Shown: positions 1-13,000 of the stretch, one piece after another | How positions within the stretch are numbered: position 1 is the first letter of the stretch | Layout of the letters: the number at the start of each line of letters is the position of its first letter | DNA from: Sipunculus nudus | Lineage: Eukaryota > Annelida > Sipuncula > Golfingiida > Sipunculidae | Direction of reading: 5' to 3' | Assembly: GCA_026874595.1 (NCBI GenBank) | Contig: CM049316.1 | Span: forward strand, 66,419,676 to 66,483,675 | DNA: 64,000 nt | Notes under the pieces: model-generated | What the model was told of the DNA's origin: nothing | The model's input: only the letters and a program-made list of their open reading frames with translations | The model's database searches: none | Translations under genes and position numbers: made by a program

Positions 1-320
1 TAAATACAAACACGTTCTAGGGGCTTCATACATAGAGACCCCCCCCCCCAACCGATGGCTGAGGCTTGCATTCTTTAGGATGCAGATTGTATGTATGTAT
101 AAATTATTTCCTTTGTACTCAAATTAAATCCATGTTTAGTCAGGGTTAAGAAAGGATAAATATTTTTACTCTAAACACTGCTCTATACGCACATACATAT
201 GCAGAACATGTGAGGTCATAGGTAACTTTAGCCTTTCGTTTTCTTAAAAAAACACTAGTAAATAATAAACATTAGGGATAAGTTAGTATACTATTAAATG
301 TTAATTCGTAAATGCAAATT

Positions 321-620
321 CGGACCATAAGCCCATACTTGGTATGTATATTGTTTCATGTTAAATCGGACCATAAGTTCACATTTTGTGAGTATATTGT
401 AAAAAGCTTATAAGTCACCTAGTAGGAAATATTAATTAGTAATTGCCCACTCGGACCACAAGTCCACCTTCAGTAAGTAATGTTTATTAGAAAGTGCCCA
501 CTCGGACCACAAGTCCACACTTTGTAGGTAATGTTAATAATAAATTCTCACTCGGACCACAAGTCCGAACTAAGAAGTAAAGTAAATTCATAAGACATAA
601 CTGGGACCATAAGATCGGAC
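321..620. repeat. 50-bp tandem repeat with CGGACCACAAGTCC hairpin
   Basis: CGGACCAYAAG recurs at about 321, 367, 452, 503, 553 and 603. The last four copies have a 50-51-bp period. The copy at 552 can fold as TCGGAC-CACAA-GTCCGA. It lies in the RNF31 intron downstream of the RING1-start exon. Confidence 0.75.
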
Positions 621-743
621 CTTTCCCTATCCCGAGTGAATGAATTATTTCTTCAGTCTTCAGTCATACACCACACTTGTGTACATAATTGTTTTAGTAA
701 ACAAGAATTTCATAATGTACCTCACGAACGACTGTGTACTTAC

Positions 744-956
744 GTTGTTCATGGGGAAAAGGTTATAACAGCTCTGACATTCCTTCTGTAAGTATGTTGT
801 GGTTCCCTCTACCGATGAACACGCACACACGGCTTCGAGTACGTCATCCAGTTTTACATAATCTGTCAGGGTTACTTCCTCCAGCACTGAGACAGCAGCT
901 GCAGCCTTCACCCAGTCCGGCAACTTACATTCAAAAAGAGCCAACCTGGTACGTCG
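744..956 (-). CDS. RNF31: RNF31 exon, pre-RING linker and first RING1 cysteines
   Basis: Seventy-one codons, phase 0, acceptor CGACTTTTCAG and donor CGTAAGT. LPDWVKAAAAVSVLEE and DDVLEAV match the HOIP helices before RING1. The exon ends KECQSCYNLFPMNN, where C-x2-C is the first zinc pair of RING1. The next exon is left of the window. Confidence 0.87.
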
Positions 957-1001
957 CTGAAAAGTCGAACGTAATCGTCTATACATACAGGCCTAAAATC
1001 G

Positions 1002-1043
<42 letters not shown>

Positions 1044-4000
1044 TAAAGCCTCGAAATTACGACTACCAATGGGACCTCGAAAACTGAGCTTCTATTTTGG
1101 GCAAAAAAGGGACCGTGAACATGTGGTCGTTATTTTGAAGTGGTCAGTAAACTGAGATGATCGACAGGCGAGGAGTGTATATATATGTGTGTGTGTGTAT
1201 GTATGTGTGTGTGAAAACACAAGACATCAGAAGATCAACCTAATACTGCATTCGTGGTTTTAAAATTATTCGTGAGAATCAACACATTAAAGCATTATTA
1301 TAGCCTATACAAAATGTAGTTACTCGCAATAAGAAATCATTTTTAGCACTAATTTCTTAATTGATAATAAGATATGATTTGGGATATTTTTTATTGCCTT
1401 ACATCTTTATCCATGACTCGGTTTGTCAATACTGACACAATCTTTTCATTTTCAGGAATGCAGTATTGTTTTTGCGGAACCTCATCTGCTGGGGAAATTG
1501 CTTCATCTGCTTCATTGCCTGGGGTGCCTTCCCATAATGCTTTTGCAAAGACCTCTGCAACTTGAACCGTAGCTTCCTGGTAAATCTGCATGATATTTCC
1601 ATTGTGTTTCTTCAGCATGTTCTGGATTTCCTTTACTTCCAAACAGGTAAACTCTCTTAAAACCTTGATCTAAAATGTAAAAAAGCAGGGGGTACATTGT
1701 CAGGTTTTTAGGAATTAAATTTAAACACTAAAATCTCAAATGAAGAAAGTCACAAAAAAAAAGATTTTTCCGGCGTAATTTGTAATGGCATACAAAACAC
1801 AAAGACTGGCCATCTGACATTTAAAAAAAATAATTTACCTTCCTGCTTATGTGTCACTTCATATGTTCATATTATTTAAAAAATCATTTACCTTTTCTTT
1901 ATATCCCCCAATATGAGCAAAATATTTTTTCAATTTATTAATGATCAATATTCAGATAGAGGTATGTTTAACTGGCTATCATTATTTTAATTCATTTCAT
2001 GAACAAACGTTTGAGACAAATCATATAGTTTTTATGTGTTAGCGAATGCGATTCAGATTGTTAGGTCGACAACTATAGTTGATTATAGCATGAAAGAGAG
2101 AGCGAAAGAGAGACGGAAGGTGGATGTGAACGAGCCCGTGTATAATGTATTGTTGTATGTACCATGTCGAGTCTTATGTTGATGCATTGCTGTACAGCCT
2201 GTTGCACCTCTCCTGTACAGTCTATCATACTGCCTCTGGCCTCGGCTACTGTGATCCCTGTCAGGCTCTCTGCCACAGCCTCCCCGTCCCCTTGTGCAGA
2301 TGCAAGGTCTGCATCCTCCGTCCTCTTGATGACGTCAGCCAGCAAGTGTTGGTAATTTTTACGCAGCCAGTCAATCGGGGCTGTGGCTCCACAATTTTGG
2401 ACTGCGAAAACTGTCTCCTCAGGACTAAAGCCATGGCGATCTCCTTCCTGTAAGAATACAGGCAAATATTGCAAATCATATTATGAAAGATGTAAAATGC
2501 ATAACATCATTATGAATGTGCAAAACAAAGAAATCAAGAATGGTAAGCTTATGCATGATAATCAACATATGGAAATATGAGACTTAATTTTGTGTTTGGT
2601 CACTTGATAGGTTAAAATTGTCTGACTGTGTAATCGGCACGATCGGCGTACACTCAGTATGAACCGGTAACATATTAACGAGCGTGTCTCAACCAAGCTG
2701 TGCTTTTCAACCCTTTATATATTCGGTAAAACGCAAATGGCCAACTGTCAAACCGACATGGGAGACGCCAATGACGTCAGTTGATTTTTTTGTGAAAAAA
2801 AAACAGGTAAAACATATCTTAAAAATATTCTACCCATTGGCTTAACTTTCACGTCACAGGTGATCACTTTCTTGATGTCCGGGGTGAAACTTCGGGGGGG
2901 GGGGGGGAAGTTGGGGGGGGGGGGGGGGGGAGACGGAAGGGGTTTGAACCTTACACACATTTTCTCAATATAGGGTCATAATAATGTTACCAGTGGTGGA
3001 TCCAAAACCCAATTCTCTTTGCGTAACTTGCAAGGGGGATGGACGTCGGAGGGTTGTTCCGACATGTTGAAAGGACATTTTTTTTTACATTTTAACATTT
3101 CAAGCAAGACTTAAGCAACAAGCAATTTGTGTATAATAATTGACAGGGAGCAGTATCGCTTCAGAAGCAAACAAGAAGTGAAATGTTTGCCCTACAAATT
3201 TATACACCTGTATTTTTTTTTTAAATTTAAGCCTTTAATGACGTAAAACCATAATGTCTTTGGAGCAGACGAACACCATACTGATTAATAATCAGTCGTT
3301 ATGGTATTTTATTAATTTCTGAAAGAATACAGTTCTTTGATATTTAAGGAACAATTCGAATTAATGCGAACTGGAATAATGCGAAATACCTAGTTTTCAT
3401 TAGCCTATTTTAATGATAAAATGACAATCATGTATTCAGCAAAAGGTGAGGATACACCACGGCCACATCCACGCTATAAAAGGTCGGGCATGTCTGAAAA
3501 CTCTGAACGATGAAGCTATGGCCAGTAAGCACACATTAGATAAAATTTACCAAACATCTTTCAACCCATACCTTGATAACGGCTATGGTATCCTTGCCAT
3601 CTGCAAATAGAATGTCGTAATATTGTTTATGTTCATCCTGATGTTTCTTCTGTGATCTGTCTGGCAAGGTACTTCCACACATGTTGCATGTGGTTGCCCC
3701 GGGGACGTTAAAGTATGTACAACGGCTGCACTCACCAGCGATGCCAGTTTGCACATGTTCTGAACTAACTGGTTTCTCCTCAATGTCCGGTCCACCAATC
3801 ATTTTCAGGATCTGGTAATGTTATCAGGAGAAAAATTGACCTCTACCTTTTTATGTGTAAGATACGCATAATATTTATAAAACAAGACATAGATAGTAAA
3901 CTACATTTAATATTATCCAAAAATCATAAAACGTGAAATACAGACCTTACTTAGATTTAAATTTCAGGTTCGTCTTCGTACAAAAACCTGTGCACTTTTG

Positions 4001-7000
4001 GTGAACGAAAAAATGATTCATCGATGTAAAGTAGGCATTCTTAAAACCTATTATATTATGGAACAAACATATTAATAAGAACTAGATGTAGTCGGACGAT
4101 GGTCCTCAGAGGGTTCCGGATTTCTGGTGGTGCTGGACTAGTTTACATATGGGTAAATAGTTCAGTTTATGGTTAAAATATGACAAACAGACACAGTTTA
4201 TATTAATGTGTACGAGGGAAAAAATCCTACTTCAAATCATATTAAAGAAGATATGTCTGAAACTATGTGAATACTTAAATTACCGATTATACTCTGGCGG
4301 CCATATTTGATTTTGAGCAAATCTGTAATTCAATAGGAATGGAGTCCTAATAGGCACAAATCATCCCAATGAATTTGAGGGAGATCAAGCATTTTCTTGT
4401 TGAATTATCGGGTGTAATAGAAAATCACCGATTATCATCTGCTGGCCATATTGGAATTCCGACCTGTAAATCGACAGGAATTGAGTCCTTATAGGTACCA
4501 ATCATCTCTGTGAATATGAGAAAGATTAGGAATGTTCTTGTTGAGATATCGCGCGAGAGAAAATCGCCGATTGTGCTCTGGCGGCCATATTGGAATTCTG
4601 ACAGATCTTTTATTCAAATGGTCTGAAGCCCTCATAGGTACAAATAATCCTGTGAATATGAGAAAGACCAAATATGTTCTGTTTGAGATATATCATGCAA
4701 AAGAAAATCACCGATTGTGCTCTGGTGGCCATACTGGAATCCCGACAGGTCTGTAATTCTATAGGTCTGCAGACGTTATAGAGACCAATTATCCCTGTGA
4801 ATTTGAGAAAGATCAAGCGTGTTCGCGCGCGAAAGTAAGCATCACTGACGGACGGAGGGACAGAAGGACGGACGGACTGACACGGTGATTACCATAGGGA
4901 ACCGCTTGTCAAGCGAAGCCATAATAAGTCTTTTCATTTTCTCCGAGGTGATAGTTGGTATATTAATTTGTCATAGTCATATTATTAGACAAAGTCCTTA
5001 TATAATGTTTACACACATTTTACAGGTTAGGACTTTCTCATACAGTCTATAGGTAAATGACAGTACCTATAACTCATAAATTGGTCGGGATATCACTTTT
5101 CGATATGTGGGTAGGAAAGAGTAGCCCGTGCATTCAGAGGCTTATCCAGAGGCTTATTGTATTTTTTTGGGTTCTCGTTACATTTATTCTATTGATTCAT
5201 TTCAATCAACCACAGCTTCCAGGTGGATCATCTGACGAAGACGTTCGCCAAAACTCTGTGTGATATTGTCACCGTGAAAGTGCTTATACGTGTATTGTAC
5301 AACTCTCATTTCCAGTAGGTAAACACAGTTTGCGTATTAAATTGAGCTTACCTCTCGCAGTTCCACACTGTCGCCGGTCATAGTGATTTGTTCTAGAATA
5401 AATCGAGCATAGTTCTCTAAAACAACGGGGTCACTCAGATTCTCGATGTCCTTGTCGTCAAGAGGCAGATAGGATTCACACACTCCACATACAATGGCAA
5501 CAGACGCATTGATGGCTGTACATTTCGGACATATCTTCTTTGATTTCCCATCACTCGGCTGCCAACACATTTTTTAAAAATATTCTTTGTGTTTATATAT
5601 GTACGGAGAGTGATTATAAAAACACATTTTTAATCTAAGGAAATGCATAAACCATTAAAAGCCCTAGAATCTAAATAATTCATAAGAATTTTATATTGAA
5701 CCAAATGAAACTTTTTATTACTATAACCATCCAACCAACCAATAACGATCAAATATTAAACTTCCTGGCGGCGACACAACAAATGTTATGAAGAATCTTA
5801 AAGTTTGGATGATGAAAATATCATACCTTTAATGGAGCGGCTCTCTGGTTAGAAACTCTGGTTAGTTCTTTAATTTTTATCGTTTTGAAACACATTTCAC
5901 AGACACTGTTCTCAATCGGGTTGAGAAACGTGCAGGAAGGACAGGGTGTCATTTCTCCATCAGTCTGAAAGCACAATCCACGAACATAATTGTGATTATG
6001 TACTATTTGATCTTTGATATTGATAAAAGTATGGTGTCTATCCATACTTCGAAGTAAGTGGTCTCGCCAGATATCGAATGGAATAGGGAATAGGGAGGGG
6101 ATAAAGATTTAAAGGATTATCAGAATTTAAATGATCTTTTGGTAAAAAGCAAATGTTACTTGGTTAAAAATGGATACCGTCAACAAATTGAAAGTAAAAC
6201 TGCAACGTGCATATTTTAATTGATCATCACGATGACCACCCTGATATTAATTTACAATCTGTAGGCAAATTGAAGGTGGACCATTCTCGATCAAAGTTCT
6301 AAGCAATTAAACTATTAATTAAAATTAATATCGTTATTATTGTACCTATCCGCCTATAAAATATCGTAATCTCATAAAAGTAAAATTTACATTTTAATAT
6401 TTTAAGGGCATGAAGGTAAGAGAAAAAAAAGTTATTGAACAAGCAAAACGGCGTGTTGAAAAGGGATCCTCTGGTGCTTCTAAAGTTGCTAAAATGTAAC
6501 TACTGTTGCAAATGCCTATGTCCGTGGCTCACGTTTCTTTTTATATCTATTCGTGACGATTTAATCTGATTAATAAGTGTAAACTGAACAATTATTAAGA
6601 TGAATGAACATTCTGTGAAATGATAGGATATTTTCACAGAGACGTATCTACCTGTCCCCCGGGATTGCCTCTGTCCCCGAACGTGTTTGCATTGTTACTA
6701 CACGTGGGGCATTCCGCTACGCCATCCTCAAACAATCTTTCACATTTTCGGCACTGCCAAGCAGAGACAATGTGACTTTGCCCAGATGTCTTCTTGTAAT
6801 GAAATACAATAACGTCATATTCAGTAACTAACATTTTAGTAAATATGTTAATTAAAATGTCACTGGAAAACGGCTGCTGATTAAATATAGCAAAATAATT
6901 TATAGATGAAAACCACAAAAGTTTTACTTAGTCTTGAGGGACCTGGCCTTTTGCCAGGAATGGTTATATTAGAATTTATTTTTCTCTTAGCCTTCTTTTT

Positions 7001-10000
7001 TTTCAGGCTACAGTGTACTTAAAGATAGTAGATACTAGTACTCAGCCGCACAAAAGTCAAATGGGGCTTTACTAATAGGCAATTAAAGCATTTACGGCCA
7101 ATCGGCTTCAGCGCCAATTCGTCAGGTATATTTACTTTATTACTTCAAGACAAGACCAGGAAGTCTTAGCTAAAATAGATTTAACGCAAGCCCTAATATT
7201 GTAAACAAAGTTTTTATGACATGCTGATCGGCTTACCTTTGCATTTGGTATTTGTATTGAAGTATCTTGTTTCGCTATTATTTGACCTGATAAATTTTCA
7301 GTAGCGGGAGTCTTGCCTGGTGTCTTACCAGGACTTCGTATCACTGCAGGATTCTTACTAGGAGACACAACTGGAAGTTGTACACTGTCAGTTGTCTTGG
7401 TATGTTTGTTTGCTGGAAGTGTTGCATCTCCAGATATCTCATTATTCTTTATATCTGTATGTTGTTTTCTGCCAGGAGTCACTGTCTGAGTTTTACCAGG
7501 GTTTGATGTACTTTCAGGAGCATTGGCATTCGAGGTGATTGGACTGGACAAATGTTCCACAGTTTCACTCTGCAAGGTGTTTTTACCGGACATATTCCCA
7601 AACATTTGTTCAAAAGATAAAAGCTGACTTTTCCCTATGGATTCCCCTCCGAAATATCGTTTTAATACTGGGCTGATCATCGTGTGTTCAAGTGCTCCAA
7701 CTTGTTTGAGACCCGTATAAGCTCTGTGTGCCTCGTCATCCAGCATGGCGTCATTCGAGTCGGCATTTAAACCAGCATAAACTGGGGGATCATTCTTTCT
7801 TTCGACGATTTTAAGAGGTTCATATTCTACTTGAGCTTGATTCGTTTCATTGTATTCTAAGAATACTTCATCTTCCACCAATTCAAGTCCGGTTTTGTCA
7901 GGAGGTGCATCTCCAGGTTGCATTTGCTCAGGAGTTCTTGCAATGGTAGGGTCATCTCCCGCGTTTTCCATGGGCACACGAGGAATTTTGTTTTCGCTCG
8001 GCTTCCTTTCCTTTCCAAGAGTGCCAGTACAACCTTCCCTTTTCTTGAAATCGAAACTTAGAGTGGTGCTTCGTCTTACTCTCTGAATCACCTGTCTGAG
8101 AAACGACACCTTAGACGCTTTAGCAGTCTTTTTCTTTTCTAAAGTATCAACGGTCTTTCTTACTTTTGGTGCCTTTTCGTAGTCTCTGCCTGGTACTTCG
8201 GGAGCAGCTTGAGCCCCGTCGGGAAACATGGTATCCAATTTTCGGTCCAGTCGTACTGAAGACAGGCTCTGGTATATGGGATCGGGTGCATGATCCGAGT
8301 CTAATCTCCTTTCACCACTTACTTGCCGCTGCAGGGATAACAGTGGGTTATAGCTCACGTATGGGTTTTCTTCTGTCGTAAGGTCCAGTTCGTCGTGACC
8401 CTGGTGAATCACCTCTTCGTGTGGTGCTGGTCTTGCTTTACCTATGGTTTTAGCGTGAGACATGGGACTTGGTGTCTTATCCATAGTCATGTACGTGTCA
8501 TCTGATTCGATGTGTTTTTCGAGCCCCTGTAGCTTAAGTTCTTCGGTTAGATGCAACACGCCCCTACGTGGTAAAGTGGCCAGTTCTTTCTGTATTGCCG
8601 GGTTCTTAGCTTGTCTTTCTTGAGCTGGAGGATGCCACCTCTGGAAAATAAAACTTATTTAGTTTATGCAATACCTTACATTACATTCATTGGCGGCGAA
8701 ACCAAATTTTCATTGGGGGGCCCCAATATATATATTTATATATATATAAGGGCAGTAGCCTGACCCTAATGGGGGGGGGGGGGCAATAAGCGGATTCGAG
8801 GGGGAAATCCCTGACAGGGGAAGGTCTGGCCTCCTCCCACGGTGGGGAAAATTTTGAAAAAACTATGTATACTGCTGCATTCTGGTCAATGCTTATTTAG
8901 TAAAACAGTACCTCCTTGTAAAAAGATTGTTATTTGTCTCCCAATGGATGCATTTTCACACAGAATATCAACTTTGCAATATTTTCTTTGCACCTCAATC
9001 CCGTAGGCTGCGGCCCTGTATATATGGTACTCAGAGTACTGAGGGCGCAAAGCGCCCGAGCGGAAGAGGATTTATATATGTGAGAGTGCAAATACTCAAT
9101 AATAAAAGAGTGTATGTTTTTATACCCATCATTTTACGGGGGGCTCTGCCCCCCCCCCCCCCCCAACAACAATTTTATTCAGTGCCCCCCCCCCCCCGTT
9201 TCGCCGCCTATGACATTACATTACATTTGAAATACATATGAAACAAGGGCACGGCTCTGACCTCATTTAACATGCCATATATTTTGATGTGAAGGTAATT
9301 CAGCTGAGAAACTCTATCGTTCAATATGTATTATGAGTTTCATGAAAATCTATAGGATTTTTGATAAGTCGCCTAGATGCGTCCAAAGTGCTGTGACCTT
9401 GACCTCGTTAAATATGCATGGATTTACATTTATATCACTGAATGTGTGGGTTCGTGTGTAGACCTGAATATTTTCAAGACTGAAAGCATCTGATGGTAGT
9501 CTTAACGGATCTATTTCGAATCGCAAACTGTCACAGGTAGCGGTCTTTATTAAGACAGTAAACAACTTAGCGGAGTAAACATATAAACCCCTAGTTACTG
9601 CAGAGGTAAAACTATGCACCTATTGTTTGAATGCATAATCTATTCCGTTGTAATGTAAACTTGGCTCACCTCCTTGACTGATCTGGATCGCCCCGATGGT
9701 AAAACGTCGTAGAATTTAGAACACAAAGATTTTAGTGCTAGATTTGACAGAACAAATCCCCACATATAGCTTTTGTATTTTGTCTTTAAACATACCAAAA
9801 GAGATTGCGTCGATGATGAACGTGTGCGTATGGACATGTGAGCTACTGGATATTACAAGGCCAAAGTTATATAAGCCTTTGTAAATCTCTTACTGCTGTA
9901 AACAAAATTGTTCCTACTTGGTAGATTGGTCTCGGCCGCCCCGATGGTAATACATCATAATCGTTCTGATGTTGTCCGCCAGATGGCGTGGCTGTGTTCA

Positions 10001-13000
10001 CCGGAAATGCCCCTACCGTTCTCCTTCTGATGACATTCGGTTTTGGCTTGACCGCTGGCGGCTTAGGTTTGTTTCTCACTGGTCTGTTTAAGCAGAATGA
10101 AATATCTTCGTTGTCTCTCAGACAAAACCCAATTTTTTTTCACACCAATACAATGATATGATCTTTTTTAAAGCAATCGCATAAAATGTTTTTTAAATCC
10201 ATATACGCCTTCACTGGTTAACTGCATCCCCAGCGTGTGTGTCAGAGAATAACATGTAAACTGTCGCTGAAAACAGTGCCCTGGAGACACAATAACGAAG
10301 CTGAACGCATTGCAGACGCCTAGTAAACGTAAATGAGCGACTAAGCGGAATAGGCTCTGTAGCGTGCGACGTGAAAATTGAACAAAGCTTTTCCGAATGG
10401 TAATGACTTCAATTAGACTTATGGTAAATATATGAAAGCAAATAGTCTGTCAGCGATTTTACACTGTCAGTTGTGAATTGAATTTTAAGGATTTTATAGG
10501 AGGATTCTAGTTATGTGTATCATAATAACATGTTATTATCAAGGATCCTTAACCATTGCGATAGGGGAAAATTTTATTTTCCCGGTTAAGGGAGAAAAGT
10601 TCTACTGGCATCGGAGGCCGCATTTGCTCCGACCTGTGATACAAATAGTTGGTTAAAACGGTTACATGACAATTTCTTTGGGCATTGATTAGCATGTTTC
10701 GTCTGTTGCTTATACCATTCACTAAAATGTGATCATATTTTGGATCTGTAGATCCAGAATGTGGGCGGGGGTAATTTTGTGGTCTCTTACTGCTTTCTAG
10801 TCATTCTATAATATGAGAGTTATGACTACCATTTAACCGTTACTTACCTAAAGGGTTCGGGAACATGGACCGCCATGTTATCGTGATGCGGATGGCTGCC
10901 ATTGCGGAAAGCCGTCATTTCGTCCTTGGCAAGCATTAGCTCTGCGGTCAAGCCAGCGACGGCATCCCTGTCTGGTTCACCATCTTCCGGAAAATAAATA
11001 CCATCCTTCAGGTCCTCACTGTATCCAAGGTCAACCAGAATCTGCCTCCCTCCCTGAAAGTAGTTTCGTACACGGATTAAATAAAAAATCTGTGATCTGA
11101 TACGACAGAAGATGCCTTAAAGCATGCCTTAATATTAAAGACATAAGACTGCCCTCAGTTTTTCATTTTTCTCTCAGGTAATCTGAAATGGATCACAGAT
11201 TATCCCCGGGCTGTAGCATCATACTCTAATTTGAATATTTGGGCGTGGTCCGAAAAAAGCGATATTTTCCTGTGCATATTACCGCTACACGTTTCCTTGC
11301 CACCAAACTCACCCAGGAGATAGAGTCTCGCCTGGACGCTGTCCCAGAGAACTATTGTGTGGCATAAGCGCGCTCGTCGAGACCTGACTGGATTATTTCT
11401 CATGGTATCTCGAAACTGCCCATGATGGTTGCTAATTTGCTACCCACTAAATTCGGATGTCACAGGTAGCTTGACGAGATTATAGGTATACCGCTGGTTA
11501 ACTTGCTTTCCTTTTTAAACCCGCATTATACCAATTACTCCCTAGCTGATTTAGAGTTTAACTCCTGATATGCCAATTATATAAAACACGTAAATGACTT
11601 ATAGCTGTATTTTAATTTTTGAAAAAAAATATGTGTAGCAAAATGTTAATTATACAATTAATTATATTAATTATATTAATAATAACTCATTTACCATAAA
11701 TATATACAGAGATAAAACAAAAGAGATAATTATAAGTATAAGTATTACAAGTTAATGACAAAATGAAACAACTGTTCAAGGTTATCTAAAAAAAATGGGT
11801 GGTAATATGAATTAGATTTTATTTCACTGGGGTATTTTTGCCGGGTTTGTAGCAAAGTCCTGCTTCTAGTTAGGGAAATCTGGTTAAATGGGAAGAAATT
11901 GGAAAAGTTCCCACACAAACAAAAAACTAACGCTTCCTTGAAAAAGGGCCTTAATACTTGGTCGGCCTTTAGGTTAACCTCCTTATGCTAATGAATGTCA
12001 CGAATGACATCTTCATTACTGGTGTTGAATATTCATCTACATTCAACACAAAGTCTTGACGTGACCTCTCGTTCCAAGATGGCAGGTTTCAAACCATGTG
12101 GTTGCAAGTCGGTAGACGGAATAAGTTATAGAATCAGAATAGATTGATATTCAAAATAATGATTTTTGGGGGGGACTAGATGGTTTATTTAAGGTGTGAA
12201 ACCTCTCAAAGCAAGTCAAGCGCCTGTCGCGTTATCTTACTTGTCTTATTTGTCAAGAGCCACTGTAAATTAACTGTTAGAAATAAATGTTATTAATAAG
12301 TCAACATTTTGAGCGCCCTTTACCTGGACTGGGTTGATCACTACTTGATACTCTCTGTTTTCGAACTTGACGACATTCCAGTCCGTACGTCTGACGTCAG
12401 TTGGTTTCAGCAGGTCTATCCCATATATAATCAGTATTTCCAGTACCTTTATTACCCGGTCAGCCCAGCCAGGATCCTGTAACAAATATCACTGATATAT
12501 ATTTCTGCCACAAAGAGCCAAAATTACCATTTAACTTGACCTATAGATGTCTCCTTTAATTCTTCAACATAACTGCTTATATTATAGGAATGAATGGCAA
12601 CATTTTTACTCAGTAGGCCTATATGCAATCACTGGGCGATCGCCAGGGAAACCTCCAACCCCCCCCCCCCCCCCCCCACGGCACCGTCCGCCGGTAACCG
12701 CAACTGAGCTTCAACTGAATATGCTGTATGTAGCTTGAAAACTAGGTCATGTTAGAAAAAAATAAAATTCAGGTGCAAATCTCTATTACTTGAACCAAAG
12801 TCCTTTTTTTTTAATCAGCCATATTGTAGATTTGGTCAAAATGAGCAGAACTGGGCGATAATGGGGAGCCGGCTGAAGCGTACACAACAATAGATATTAG
12901 GTGCTATTCTATAACATTTGGCTATAAATATCTTCTTCTTGCCATATTGGAGATCGAGATGTGGGGTATAATCACTGGGTTTTACACTCGGAAGAAATAT

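Noticed and set aside
734-1087. 117-codon plus-strand open frame overlapping an RNF31 exon
   Set aside because: It runs antisense through a clear HOIP exon and on into a (TA)n tract; its length is a by-product.
9867-10079. Reading the exon at 9,918-10,083 through into the intron as a separate small protein
   Set aside because: It has a fitting acceptor, donor and phase within the RNF31 chain; the extension is intronic.
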